Positions 33,993-43,251 of a DNA stretch of 64,000 bases are shown piece after piece; within the stretch, counting starts at the first letter, position 1; each line of letters starts with the position of its first letter. Below the pieces are notes generated by a model. It did not search any database, was not told the origin of the DNA, and saw nothing but the letters and a program-made list of their open reading frames with translations. Source of the DNA: Chondromyces crocatus (GTDB lineage Bacteria > Myxococcota_A > Polyangia > Polyangiales > Polyangiaceae); assembly GCF_001189295.1 (NCBI RefSeq), contig NZ_CP012159.1, positions 8,177,001-8,241,000 on the forward strand, given 5' to 3'. The position numbers were made by a program, and so were the translations under genes.

Positions 33993-34661
33993 TCACGCCC
34001 ACAGGGTCACCGGCTCGATTCCCCCGCCCACCTCTTCGACATGCACGACCAGCTCAGCGATATCGGTCACTCCCCGCTCCACCGTGAGTTCGACCACGGC
34101 ATCGCGGACACCTCGCTTCGCTCGCCAGGAATCAAAGGGATAGTCTGACAGCGGCAAGAACGTGTCGCGCCCACGTGGCCGGGGAACCGGCTTCGTTGCC
34201 CCACTGTTGATGGGGGAAAGATGCGTGCGATGAGCATGCCGCTCCAGCAGCCGCGCCGTGTCCACCGTGAGCACCGTCTGGCGCTTGTCTCGGTAGGCGC
34301 GTGCCTGGAGCAACGTGTCGAGCCTCGCGCGGGACAACCAGAAGAAGACCTTGCCGTTCAGCAGCTCGTACCACGCCTTCGGCGTGAGTCCGTCCATGAG
34401 CGCTCGCACGAGGCCCTTGTCGTCCATGGGTAGCTGATCGCGAATCACGGCGGCACCGTGGATGCGATGCTCGATCTTCCTGGACGCCGGCCGATGCGAC
34501 GACTCAAGAGCGTATCGGGCGTCACCCTGGACCTCGAAGAGGTCCAGGAGGGAACTCGTGCTGAGCAAGCCATGACGCAGGATTCCCGGCCAGCTTCCAG
34601 CCTCGGCCATGTGATAGAGGCGAGGGTAGTGAGCAACGAGCGTTGCAGGTGTCACGCCCAT
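33993..34661 (-). CDS. DUF7002-like protein, possible DarT-type ADP-ribosyltransferase fold
   Basis: A 222-residue cytosolic protein that fits DUF7002 as I recall it. Residues 15-40 (LYHMAEAGSWPGILRHGLLS, then TSSLLD) resemble the NAD-binding opening of DarT-like enzymes (YH-x-...-ILxxGLL). VFFWL (105-109), LTVDTARLL, LSPINSGAT and PRGRDTFLPLSDYPFDSW follow. I infer an ADP-ribosyltransferase-like fold, but the catalytic glutamate cannot be fixed. ATG 34661 shares a base with the stop of the kinase/adenylosuccinate-synthetase fusion (TGATG) and has GGAG six bases upstream, so the two proteins are made together; GTG 34664 is an alternative start. Co-function with a nucleotide-modifying enzyme points to a toxin, defence or base-modification role. 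Confidence 0.65.
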   Translation of the reverse strand: MGVTPATLVAHYPRLYHMAEAGSWPGILRHGLLSTSSLLDLFEVQGDARYALESSHRPASRKIEHRIHGAAVIRDQLPMDDKGLVRALMDGLTPKAWYELLNGKVFFWLSRARLDTLLQARAYRDKRQTVLTVDTARLLERHAHRTHLSPINSGATKPVPRPRGRDTFLPLSDYPFDSWRAKRGVRDAVVELTVERGVTDIAELVVHVEEVGGGIEPVTLWA

Positions 34662-36265
34662 CACCAGCTCCGCCGATCAATGATGCTGCGCACGTCGAAC
34701 CTCGTGGTGATGAGAGAGACGGGGGCCGAAGCAACACGCTCGATCTCCTCGACGAAACGAATGGTTTCTGGGGTGAGCTGCTCGAACCGGCGCGCTTTCT
34801 TGTTTTCGCGATCGATGTAGTCCACGAAGGTCAAAGCGATGTCAGTCGGCCCATTCAAGCTCACCGCACCTCGCAGCAGAGACCAATCGAACTCTCCGAC
34901 CCGTCGATCACGTCGCGTGGTGGAAGTCTTCTCGATGCTCCGTAGCTCCTCGGCATCCAAGCCCGAGCGCCTCGCCACTTCATCCCAGCCGATTTCTCCA
35001 GCCAGAGGACCCGAAGAGCCTCCTTGTGGGTTCTGAACCCGGATCGGATAGGCGCGACACGCCATGATGATCTTGCGGACCCGGCTGGGAGCAATCCCTG
35101 CTTCCGCCAGGCAGCCGCTCACCGTGGTGTCACGAGAGGTGACATACGGATACGCGCCATGGTGGAGGCTCAACCCTGTCCCCTGAGTTCCTTCCAGCAA
35201 GATCTTTCGCCCTTCGGAAAAGGCATCATCCAGTACCTCCCGTGCAGATCGGAGATAGGGCTGCAGGGCCAGGACATCCCGAGCGAGTTGAACTGCAGGC
35301 GCTGCTGCTGTCCGCAAGACCTTTCGCGAAGTTGCAACGCCGACCCCTTGCCCTGTCGAACCGATGGCCCCCGTGAGCATCTGCGCCTCGAGCGCAGAGT
35401 CGTGAGAGTCGATGACCATGGCCTGGGGATCGATGAAAAGCCGGCCCGGCATGACCTGACACTCCTCGATTTCCTTGCGCAACGTCTCGGTATGAATCAC
35501 CGCCCCCGGTCCGAGCAGTAGCTGGGCAGAGCCATGTCGGGTCCCGGAGGGAAGGAGATGAAATGTGTAGGGCTTCGGCCGCTCGTAAACGGTATGACCC
35601 GCATTCGGTCCGCCGACCCGAACCAACAGGTCATAGGCCGGTGCGAGGTACGACACGATGTGCCCTTTGCCCTCGCTACCAAACTGACCACCGACGACCA
35701 CGTCCACGAGCCGCTCGATTCCGCGGCCGTAAAGCCCCAGATGACTCGCGACACGCACGACGACGTCATGTTCGGAGCAACGCGCAGTGTCGATGACGAC
35801 ATCGGCGATACTCGCAAGGCTCTCCACATCACGCTCCGTTGCGTTCGCCCGCACATCGTCATACGACGCCAGCTCGGCGACACGCCCCCTTCGTTGCGCA
35901 TAGCGGTTGGCAAGCACCTCTCCTGGGGCTCTGACGTGCACGTGGATGACATGCAGGCCGAAGATTTCGCGAATCGCCTCGATCTGCTTCTCGATGCGAA
36001 CGGCATCTACAATGACGGTTGCATCGCGGGATGGCCCCGAGAGCACTCTGGAGAGTTCCTGAGCGACCCACTTTCCATCCGTCTCTCGATCGAGAGCCTC
36101 CCCCGCCTCCTGGAGCGCGGCTCTCTCCTCCGCAGTCTTCGACGACGAACGTATGAGATCGCGAGTTTTCAGCCGCTCGAAACCATAGCGCGCGATCAGG
36201 GCATCTCCCAAGGTGGTCTTCCCCGATGCCACAGGACCCGATAACACAATGATTCGCTTCGCCAT
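34661..36265 (-). CDS. nucleotide-kinase / PurZ-like adenylosuccinate-synthetase fusion
   Basis: A 534-residue fusion. Residues 1-180 are a P-loop nucleoside-monophosphate-kinase-like domain (Walker A GPVASGKT, 10-17; Arg-rich lid RYAQRRGR, 121-128). Residues of about 187-534 are an adenylosuccinate-synthetase fold: GGQFGSEGKG (192-201), NAGHT (221-225, catalytic His224), GSTGQGVG, EGTQGTGL and HHGAYPYVTSRDTT. PurA normally has GDEGKG, whose Asp is the catalytic base; here the position is Ser197 (AGC at 35675-35677) and the domain is about 350 residues rather than 430. Both traits fit PurZ, the phage enzyme that joins Asp to dGMP on the way to diaminopurine nucleotides. The kinase could phosphorylate the product. 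ATG 36265 has GAGGAG upstream. The locus looks less GC-rich than its neighbours, suggesting transfer. Confidence 0.8.
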   Translation of the reverse strand: MAKRIIVLSGPVASGKTTLGDALIARYGFERLKTRDLIRSSSKTAEERAALQEAGEALDRETDGKWVAQELSRVLSGPSRDATVIVDAVRIEKQIEAIREIFGLHVIHVHVRAPGEVLANRYAQRRGRVAELASYDDVRANATERDVESLASIADVVIDTARCSEHDVVVRVASHLGLYGRGIERLVDVVVGGQFGSEGKGHIVSYLAPAYDLLVRVGGPNAGHTVYERPKPYTFHLLPSGTRHGSAQLLLGPGAVIHTETLRKEIEECQVMPGRLFIDPQAMVIDSHDSALEAQMLTGAIGSTGQGVGVATSRKVLRTAAAPAVQLARDVLALQPYLRSAREVLDDAFSEGRKILLEGTQGTGLSLHHGAYPYVTSRDTTVSGCLAEAGIAPSRVRKIIMACRAYPIRVQNPQGGSSGPLAGEIGWDEVARRSGLDAEELRSIEKTSTTRRDRRVGEFDWSLLRGAVSLNGPTDIALTFVDYIDRENKKARRFEQLTPETIRFVEEIERVASAPVSLITTRFDVRSIIDRRSW

Positions 36266-36746
36266 CGCGCTCCTCGTCCCTTCCGCGGTGTGCGCACGAG
36301 CCGAGACCGCAGCGGAGATCACGGGTGAACCGTCAACGACGCCGCGCCAAAACGGGCACGGCTGACCATCCCCTGATTCAACGAGCGTGCCAGCGTGGCG
36401 ACATACGCCCACGGAGAGGACGTGATAGGGAGACGAACGTTGGCAATTGAGTGCAGGAGCGAGAATCTGTCGGTCATGTGAGGAAGACTCGTCGCCACGC
36501 CACACGTCGCAGGCGGCAAGCTCGCTCCCTTCGGTGACGGCACGTAGCGTCTTCTCGACTCACCTCGTGTCCACACGGCCACGAGTGGCCATCCGAGCGC
36601 GCGGTGTACCTCCTTTGCGGACAGACCTGGCCACGCTGAACCGAGGCCCATCAACGCTGCACCACGACCCCTCAGGCCCCTCCCGTCCCCCTCCTCCGCC
36701 CTCCCCTGGCGTGACGCACCGCGCGCTGCCGGCTTAGCTCCCCTCG
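36266..36746. other. gene-free region between the PurZ-like locus and the MFS gene
   Basis: About 480 bp of mixed composition. A 52-codon frame on the minus strand (36477 to 36319, starting MTDRFSLLH) is the only near-candidate, but it lacks a ribosome-binding site and recognisable features. Promoters for the divergent flanking genes must lie here; none is clear. Confidence 0.45.
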
Positions 36747-38243
36747 GTGCAGCCCACGACGCCGACCGCCCCTCCCTCCCAGCAGCCGGCGCCCGCACCC
36801 GCCGAGGAGCAAGCCGGCAAGTGGACCGTGCTCGCCATCGTCGCCATCGGCGTCGTCATGGCCACGCTCGACACCTCCATCGTCAACATCAGCCTCCCCG
36901 CGATCGCCGCCCACTTTCACGTCCCCCTCAGCGGCGCCATCGCGTGGGTCATCATCGCCTACCTCGTCGTCCTCGCCGCCCTCACCCTCACCGCCGGCCG
37001 ACTCGCGGACATGTTCGGCCGCAAGGCCGTCTGGATCGCCGGCCTCGCCCTGTTCACCACCAGCTCCGCCCTGTGTGGTGCGGCCACTTCCCTCGGCATG
37101 CTCGTCGCGTTCCGCGGCCTCCAGGGCATCGGCGGCGCCCTCCTCATGGCCGTCAGCCCGGCCATGCTCACCCGCGCCTTCCCCCCTTCCGAACGCGGGC
37201 GCGCCCTCGGCTTGAACGCCGTCTTCGTCGCCCTCGGGGTCAGCGCCGGCCCGACCCTCGGGGGCCTCATCACCGCCCACCTGAGCTGGCGCTACATCTT
37301 CTACGTCAACGTCCCCGTCGGCGCCCTCGGCATCCTCGCCTCGCTCACCCTGCTCACCGAGCGTCTCCGCCGCAGCCACAGCCGCTTCGACTTCCCTGGC
37401 GCCTGCCTCCTCGGCGGCGGCCTCGCCGCCCTCACCGGAGGCCTCTCGTTCGGCCAGGAGCTCGGCTGGCGCTCACCCCTCCTGCTCGGCCTCCTCGGCA
37501 CCGCCCTCCTCCTCCTCGGCGTCCTCCTCGTGCACGAACGTCGTCACCCTGCCCCGCTGATCGACCTCACCCTCTTCCGCCACCGCGTCTTCGCCTCCTC
37601 CAGCGTGAGCCTCGTCCTCAGCTTCTTCGCCCTCTTCGGCGGCAGCATCATGATGCCCTTCTACCTGGAGCAGCTCCGCGGCTTCTCCGTGCAGACCTCC
37701 GGCCTCCTCATCACCCCCCTCCCCCTCACCCTCGCCGTGGTCGCCCCGCTCAGCGGCTCGCTCGCCGACCGGCTCGGCTCCCGCTGGCTCACCGCGGCGG
37801 GCCTCTCCCTGGGGTGCGCAGGCCTCCTGCTCACGGGCAACCTCGACGCCCGCAGCTCGATCTCCGCGATCGTGGGTAGCCTGGTCGTCACCGCGATCGG
37901 CCAGGGCCTCTTCCAGGCACCGAACAACAGCGCCCTGCTCGGCGCCGCCCCGACCGACAAGCAGGGCGTCGCCTCGGGCTTGCTGGCGACAGGCCGGGTC
38001 ATCGGCCAGAGCATGAGCGTCGCGCTCGCGGGCGCCATCTTCCCGAGCCTCGGCGGCGCCTTCGCTGGCCACGAGCTGACCCGCCTCCGCGAGAGCGGCG
38101 CCACCCCCGAGCGCATGGCCCCCCTGGAGGCGACCTTCTCCACCGCCTTCAGGACCACCTTCCTGGTCTTCGCCGCCATCGCCTCCCTCGGCGTGCTCGC
38201 GACGCTCGTCCGAGGCCGGGAAGGCCGGCGCGCTAGGCCCTGA
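36747..38243 (+). CDS. MFS drug transporter, DHA2 (EmrB/QacA) type
   Basis: A 498-residue inner-membrane protein with about 14 predicted transmembrane segments, the proton-antiporter arrangement of EmrB/QacA. Family motifs are visible: LDTSIVNISLP in TM1 (motif D1), GRLADMFGRK in the TM2-TM3 loop (motif A) and GVSAGPTLGG in TM5 (motif C, antiporters). A Pro/Ala-rich cytoplasmic tail of about 25 residues precedes TM1. The start is GTG 36747, without a strong ribosome-binding site. Its stop overlaps the end of the convergent BNR-repeat gene by 11 bp. Substrate unknown; no regulator is adjacent. Confidence 0.88.
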   Translation: MQPTTPTAPPSQQPAPAPAEEQAGKWTVLAIVAIGVVMATLDTSIVNISLPAIAAHFHVPLSGAIAWVIIAYLVVLAALTLTAGRLADMFGRKAVWIAGLALFTTSSALCGAATSLGMLVAFRGLQGIGGALLMAVSPAMLTRAFPPSERGRALGLNAVFVALGVSAGPTLGGLITAHLSWRYIFYVNVPVGALGILASLTLLTERLRRSHSRFDFPGACLLGGGLAALTGGLSFGQELGWRSPLLLGLLGTALLLLGVLLVHERRHPAPLIDLTLFRHRVFASSSVSLVLSFFALFGGSIMMPFYLEQLRGFSVQTSGLLITPLPLTLAVVAPLSGSLADRLGSRWLTAAGLSLGCAGLLLTGNLDARSSISAIVGSLVVTAIGQGLFQAPNNSALLGAAPTDKQGVASGLLATGRVIGQSMSVALAGAIFPSLGGAFAGHELTRLRESGATPERMAPLEATFSTAFRTTFLVFAAIASLGVLATLVRGREGRRARP

Positions 38244-39351
38244 GACCGAAGGCGATCACCCAGACCATGCCGAGCCCCTCCAGCACATGCTCCACATGGT
38301 CCCCCCCGTCGCGCGTCATCCACACCGTTCCGTCGGTCAGCCCGGCGCACACCGTGTCCGGATCACCGGGATCGACGCACGCCGCGAAGCTCCCTCCCGG
38401 GATGAACGGCGTGTCTCCCACGCGCCGCCAGGTCTCGCCCTGGTCGTCGCTCCGGTAGAAGGCGCCATCGCCTCCCCGCGTCGGATCGAACCACGCCGGC
38501 GGCGGACGGCGCACCGCGAACACGAAGAGCGTCTCCTGCCTGGCCGGGTGCATCACCAGCGGAGACAGGTACGTCCGATCGAGCCCTTGCCGACACCGCC
38601 GGAAGTGCGCGCCAGCATCGTCGCTCCGGTAGAACCCGTCACCGCTCGTCGCCAGCATCACCTCCGGCGCCTCCGAGGGCAGCACCACCGAGTGCGCGTC
38701 GAACTCCATCCCCACCGTCAGGTTCTCCCACGTTTCGCCCCCGTCCTCGCTGCGGACGATCCAGCCCTCCTCGATGGCCGCCGCGATGGTGCGCGGCCGC
38801 GCTCGATCCAGCCCGATTCCCCTCACCCGCGGCAAGGGAGGCTGGTTCGGCGAGGTCCACTCCTCGTAACGCGGCAAGCTCGACATCGACCCGCAAGGTG
38901 CCCAGCGCGCGTCGCCAGGGTGCTTCTGGTACAGGTTCGCGGGCTCGGTGCCGGCGTACAGGGTGCCCGTCACCGGGTGCTGCACCAGCGACCAGATCCG
39001 CATCGCCCCGAGGCCCTCGCTGTCCGGCGTCCAGGTCTCTCCTGCGTCATCGCTCCGGTACACGCCAGCGTCCGTGGTCCCCACGTAGAGACGCCCGGGC
39101 TGCTGCACGTCGACGACGAGCCCTCCCTTCGGGATCGCCACGTCCGAACCTGCCTCCCCCATCGAGGCCGCGGCCTTCCTCGCCAGCTCGGCCCACGCGC
39201 GATCGGGATCGAGCGGCAGCCGCCCGAGCGGCCTGGCCACGTAGCGATCGCCCTCTGCCCGGGCGACGAAGAGGCCCCGTGTCGAGCCAATGTAGAGGGG
39301 CGCTCGGGAAGGAGCCGAGGAGGTCGGATGGGTGCTCGCTGGATCGGTCAT
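38233..39351 (-). CDS. BNR/sialidase-type beta-propeller protein
   Basis: A 372-residue protein without a signal peptide. It contains several Asp-box (BNR) repeats of the pattern S-x-D-x-G-x-T-W: YRSDDAGETWTPD, VRSEDGGETWENL, YRSDDAGAHFRR, YRSDDQGETWRRV and MTRDGGDHVEHV. These mark a beta-propeller as in sialidases, VPS10-like and photosystem-assembly proteins. No sialidase arginine triad can be recognised, so an enzymatic role is not claimed. ATG 39351 is weakly supported by an upstream GGCG. It is convergent with the MFS gene, overlapping by 11 bp. Confidence 0.75.
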   Translation of the reverse strand: MTDPASTHPTSSAPSRAPLYIGSTRGLFVARAEGDRYVARPLGRLPLDPDRAWAELARKAAASMGEAGSDVAIPKGGLVVDVQQPGRLYVGTTDAGVYRSDDAGETWTPDSEGLGAMRIWSLVQHPVTGTLYAGTEPANLYQKHPGDARWAPCGSMSSLPRYEEWTSPNQPPLPRVRGIGLDRARPRTIAAAIEEGWIVRSEDGGETWENLTVGMEFDAHSVVLPSEAPEVMLATSGDGFYRSDDAGAHFRRCRQGLDRTYLSPLVMHPARQETLFVFAVRRPPPAWFDPTRGGDGAFYRSDDQGETWRRVGDTPFIPGGSFAACVDPGDPDTVCAGLTDGTVWMTRDGGDHVEHVLEGLGMVWVIAFGLRA

Positions 39352-39557
39352 GATCGCCTCATGACGATCTTGAACCCGCGGAGCGCGCCTGCAAGCCGTA
39401 GAAGGACGCGCTCTGCTGGGTCAGGCCAGGCGCCGCCCGGTCATCGGGGAACCTCTCACGACGCCAGCCAGCCGTCCCACCCGAGGCAGGCGCGCGGCTC
39501 CGGGGCCACCTGACGCTCGTTGCCCTGAGAAGTGGTCGAAGCCCCGGGCCGCAGGGT

Positions 39558-41342
39558 TCAGGTCTGCACGGGCGCGACTCCCAGCGCCGTTGCCGTCTTC
39601 GCCTCCGCTTCCGCGACGGCGCCGACCGCCCCCTCTTGGACCCCTTCCCGGATCGGCTGGAGCCCTGCGTACGAGTGCGCTCGCACCCAGTTGATGTGCA
39701 TCCCCCGGCACCGCGTGCTCTCCACGCAGTCCTTGCAGCCCAGCGCCTTGGTGTAATAGCCGTCGGCCACGTAGCGCTGCGTGTAGCGGTTCATGTCGAT
39801 CCGCGCGTCCTGCCCCAGCATCTCCACGTCCAGCACCTGCCGCGTCGGCCGTGGCGCTCTCCCCGAGAGGCAGCGCGGCACGTTCTCCACGGGCACCTCG
39901 GCAGGCAGCTTCGCGAAGAACGCCGGCAGATCCACATCGTTGTCCAGCGCGTCCGTCACCCGATCGTGGTTGCGCTGCACCACCAGCACCCGCCGCCGTG
40001 CCTCCGCCTCGAGCCCGAGCAGCACCGGCGCCGTCTCCTGCGTCAGGAACACGCCGATCTCGAAGTCCCCCGGCAGCGCGAGCAGCCGCTCCAGCGCCTC
40101 GGGCCGCGCCGTGTCGCAGCGGACCAGCGTCTTGCCGAACAGCATCCCGCCCGGCTCCAGAGCCTCTGCGATGCCGCGGTACTCCGCCAGCTCCAGCTCG
40201 ATCTCCGCGGGTGCTGCCGCCAGTGCGAGCCGCCGTGCCCCCTCCAGATCCGGCGCCACCAGCCGCGCCACCTTCGCCGTCGGCAGCTTCCCTGCCAGCG
40301 GCGGCTCCCCGGCGAAGCGCAGCACGTCGACGGTCTCCTCGCTCCGGGTGGCGATCGCCTCGTCCAGCGTGTCGCAGAGGCTCTGCAGGTAGCAGTGCTT
40401 GCAGCGCTCGGCCTCGCGGCAGTGCAGCTTCTGGCCGAGCGACAGGTACCGGTCGTACTCCTCGCGCCGCCCCCGCACCTCGTCGTTCAGCTTGTACGGG
40501 TCCTGGATCAGCTCCTCGAACCCCTCGGTGTACGGCGGCGGGAAGCGGTTCAGCCAGATGTGGATGTCGGGCCGACGCGCGTACGCGAACGCGCGCTGCA
40601 GGTGCTGGAGGTTCCCGTCGAGATCGTAGAACAGATGGTGCCGGGCGTTGCTCCAGGCGTTCCCGAACGGGATGACGTGGAGCAGGTCGAACTCCTTCAC
40701 GCCCCAGGAGATGAACGTCTCCAGCATGTCCGGCAGGTGGCGGACGTTCTGCTTGTTGATCACGATGTCGATGTTGATGATGAACCGCTGCGCCGCGAGC
40801 GCCGCCTTGAGCCCCTCCACCTCCTCCACGAACGCGCCGGGCGTCCCCACCAGCGCGTCGTGCAGCTTCGCCGTGTGGCCGTGCAGGGAGAAGGTGATCT
40901 CGTCGAGCCCGTTGCGCGCCGCCGTCTCCAGGAACTCCGGGTAACGGAACATGCGCCCGTTGGTCACCGTCTGCACCTTCGGGTAGCCGGCGCGCTTGCC
41001 GAGCCGCACGAAGTCCAGGAAGTTGGGGTGCATCGTCGGCTCTCCCCCGGAGAGGATCAGCCGCTGGGCGCCGCGCTTCCGCCCCTCGATGATCTGGACC
41101 TTGATGTCCATGTTCTTGCGCATCGTCCCGTCGTGCGCGTTCGAGTCGAGGCAGAAGGTGCAGCGGTTGTTGCAGTCGTACGACAGCCGCACCCAGTTGC
41201 GCTTCTCGTGCGCCGCGTCCTCGTGCTGCGCGACCTTCTGCGCGCCCTCCATCCCCTCGGGGCCGCCCTCCGACCCGCCGCGCGCGAGCAGGGCGTCGTT
41301 CTGGAAGTCGGCGAAGGTCGAGTCCTGTACGGCTTGGGTCAC
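39558..41342 (-). CDS. radical SAM protein with Cys-rich auxiliary-cluster motifs
   Basis: A 594-residue enzyme. The radical SAM motif is CNNRCTFC (Cys57, 61, 64), followed by LSGGEPTMHPN and the family phrase HGHTAKLHDAL. A CxxC-x5-C-like set lies near residue 345-355 (CKHCYLQSLC), and a C-terminal CKDCVESTRCRG near 550 suggests additional Fe-S clusters as in SPASM/twitch enzymes. Start GTG 41342 overlaps the TGA of the upstream radical-SAM/methyltransferase gene (GTGA), so the two are coupled. Family relatives modify peptides, cofactors or nucleic acids; no precursor peptide was identified here, so the substrate is unknown. Confidence 0.8.
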   Translation of the reverse strand: MTQAVQDSTFADFQNDALLARGGSEGGPEGMEGAQKVAQHEDAAHEKRNWVRLSYDCNNRCTFCLDSNAHDGTMRKNMDIKVQIIEGRKRGAQRLILSGGEPTMHPNFLDFVRLGKRAGYPKVQTVTNGRMFRYPEFLETAARNGLDEITFSLHGHTAKLHDALVGTPGAFVEEVEGLKAALAAQRFIINIDIVINKQNVRHLPDMLETFISWGVKEFDLLHVIPFGNAWSNARHHLFYDLDGNLQHLQRAFAYARRPDIHIWLNRFPPPYTEGFEELIQDPYKLNDEVRGRREEYDRYLSLGQKLHCREAERCKHCYLQSLCDTLDEAIATRSEETVDVLRFAGEPPLAGKLPTAKVARLVAPDLEGARRLALAAAPAEIELELAEYRGIAEALEPGGMLFGKTLVRCDTARPEALERLLALPGDFEIGVFLTQETAPVLLGLEAEARRRVLVVQRNHDRVTDALDNDVDLPAFFAKLPAEVPVENVPRCLSGRAPRPTRQVLDVEMLGQDARIDMNRYTQRYVADGYYTKALGCKDCVESTRCRGMHINWVRAHSYAGLQPIREGVQEGAVGAVAEAEAKTATALGVAPVQT

Positions 41343-43240
41343 GGGCGGCCTTCCTCGGCGGCGATGCGCTGGTAGCAGAGCATCCACTGGTTCGACGTCT
41401 CCGGACCGACGGCCCGGCGAGAGAGAAGCGTGAGCGGGCGCCCGGCGAGGCGTCGTGCTGCCTCGTCCGCGCCGTCGTTGCGGTAGTGCTCGAAGCGGTT
41501 CACCGGGGCGGCCTCGGCGCGGGCGGCGTGGACGCGACTGCGCACGAGCCCGAACGCCACGTTGTCGACCACCATCAGCGTGCCCCCGGGCCGCAGCCGC
41601 TCGAGGACCCGGTCCAGCACCCCCCCGGGATCGATCAGGTGGTTCCAGCTCCGCAGCACCAGGACGTGGTCGAACTCCCCGAGATCGTCGGGCAGCGCCT
41701 CTGCCGGGGCCGCCACGAAGCGACCGAAGGGAAAGCGTGACGCGAGCACCGCGAGGCGCCCCTCGTCCGGATCCACGCCCACGTACTCGATGGCCCCCTC
41801 CCGCGCCTGCGCCGCGAGCACGTCGAGGTACGGCCCCTCGCCGCAGCCGAGATCCAGCACCCGCCCCCGCAGCGCCCGCAACCGCTCCAGGACCAGCGCG
41901 TCATCCCGCGTGAACACATCCTCGCGCACCGCCTCCCAGCACCCGGTGCACTCGGGCCGACGGGGGCAGGCCTCGCACTCGGCGGAGACGCGCAGCTTGC
42001 GCAGATCCCGAGCGAAATCATCCGGCGCCAGCTTGGACGAGACGTCCACGTAGAGCTGCCCCAGGTCCTCCTTCACCGCGAGCAGCTCCGTGTCCGCGAA
42101 ATCGCGCGTCCCGGTCCGGAAGAGGCGCATCCGGTCCTTCAACCGCAGGAAGAGCGTACGCCCTCGATCGTAGGGCCGGACGCCGTCCCTTCGGACGGGG
42201 CACGGCGCCCCGGGAGGTCGCAGCAGATCACGCTCCGGCACGAAGTGGTACGAGTTCGCGCGGGGCTGGTCCACGACCGGCCGCAGCGCCTCGTCCCCTC
42301 GGGCCTCGTGATAGCCCCGGTACAGCCCCGGACAGGCCCCGCGCAGCGAGCAGTCCGCGCACTTCTCCGGGTGGACCTTGGCCACGTCGTCGACGGGCAC
42401 GAAGTCGTCCTCGTCGGCCTCGATCATCGACGCGAAGCGGTGCGTCTTCAGGTCGTCGTACAGGTGCTCCAGCCCTGGCAGCAGGCAGAACGGGATCCCG
42501 TCGTGCGCGAACCGCAGCGTCCCTGGCGCGGCCTGCGCAACCCCGTACTCGATCGCGTCCTTCACCGCCTCCGCGCACACCGAGACATCCGGCGCGAGCA
42601 CGTCGTACGCCCGGTCCGCCGCCCCCTTCGGCTGGGTCATCGAGAACTTCAAGCACAGGTCCGGCAGCGCGATCAGCCGATCGACGAGGCCCCGCAGGTG
42701 CTTCACGTTCGCCCGGGTGACCACGCAGTTCGCCGTCAGATCCGGGACACGGCCGGCGAGGTTCTGGAGCGCCCCCACCGCCTTCTGGAACGTGTCGGCC
42801 CGGACCACGGAGTTGTGGACCTTCGACGCCCCCCCGTGGATCGACATGTACACGTACCGCAGCCGGCAGCGCTCGATCAGCTCGTCGACCACGTGCGGGT
42901 ACGAGAGCAAGAGCCCGTTGGTCACCAGCCCGAAATCGAGCCCGAGGCCCGCCACGCGGTGCGCCCAGCGGAGCAGCTCCGGCCGGATCGTCGGCTCGCC
43001 CCCGGAGAGGACCACCATGCTGTACCCGAGGCGCTTCGCGCGATCGATCTTCCACTCCACCCGCTCGGCGGAGTCGTTCATCTCGCGCAGCTCGGCGGTG
43101 TGGCAGAACGTGCAGTTCTCGTTGCACGCGTAGCCGACCTTGATGAGCGCCTTCACCGGACCACCGATCGTCGATGCTACCCCGGCGAGGTGATTCGCCA
43201 AAGCATCGAGTCTCTCGCCCGTCCCCCCCCGACGGCGCAC
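41339..43240 (-). CDS. radical SAM / SAM-dependent methyltransferase fusion
   Basis: About 633 residues. The N-terminal radical SAM domain has CNENCTFC (Cys39, 43, 46), LSGGEPTIRPEL and the family phrase HGGASKVHNSV. Auxiliary cysteine motifs are CADCSLRGACPG and CEACPRRPECTGC. From about residue 455 a class I methyltransferase domain follows (VLDLGCGEGPYLDVLA, YVGVDPDEGRLAVLA, LRPGGTLMVVDNVAFG). One polypeptide could thus do radical chemistry and methyl transfer on the same substrate. GTG 43240 has no good ribosome-binding site and a later GTG is possible. It lies 11 bp after the small membrane-protein gene and overlaps the next radical-SAM gene by 4 bp, forming a three-gene operon. Confidence 0.8.
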   Translation of the reverse strand: MRRRGGTGERLDALANHLAGVASTIGGPVKALIKVGYACNENCTFCHTAELREMNDSAERVEWKIDRAKRLGYSMVVLSGGEPTIRPELLRWAHRVAGLGLDFGLVTNGLLLSYPHVVDELIERCRLRYVYMSIHGGASKVHNSVVRADTFQKAVGALQNLAGRVPDLTANCVVTRANVKHLRGLVDRLIALPDLCLKFSMTQPKGAADRAYDVLAPDVSVCAEAVKDAIEYGVAQAAPGTLRFAHDGIPFCLLPGLEHLYDDLKTHRFASMIEADEDDFVPVDDVAKVHPEKCADCSLRGACPGLYRGYHEARGDEALRPVVDQPRANSYHFVPERDLLRPPGAPCPVRRDGVRPYDRGRTLFLRLKDRMRLFRTGTRDFADTELLAVKEDLGQLYVDVSSKLAPDDFARDLRKLRVSAECEACPRRPECTGCWEAVREDVFTRDDALVLERLRALRGRVLDLGCGEGPYLDVLAAQAREGAIEYVGVDPDEGRLAVLASRFPFGRFVAAPAEALPDDLGEFDHVLVLRSWNHLIDPGGVLDRVLERLRPGGTLMVVDNVAFGLVRSRVHAARAEAAPVNRFEHYRNDGADEAARRLAGRPLTLLSRRAVGPETSNQWMLCYQRIAAEEGRP

Positions 43241-43251
43241 GGTCTCGGCCG

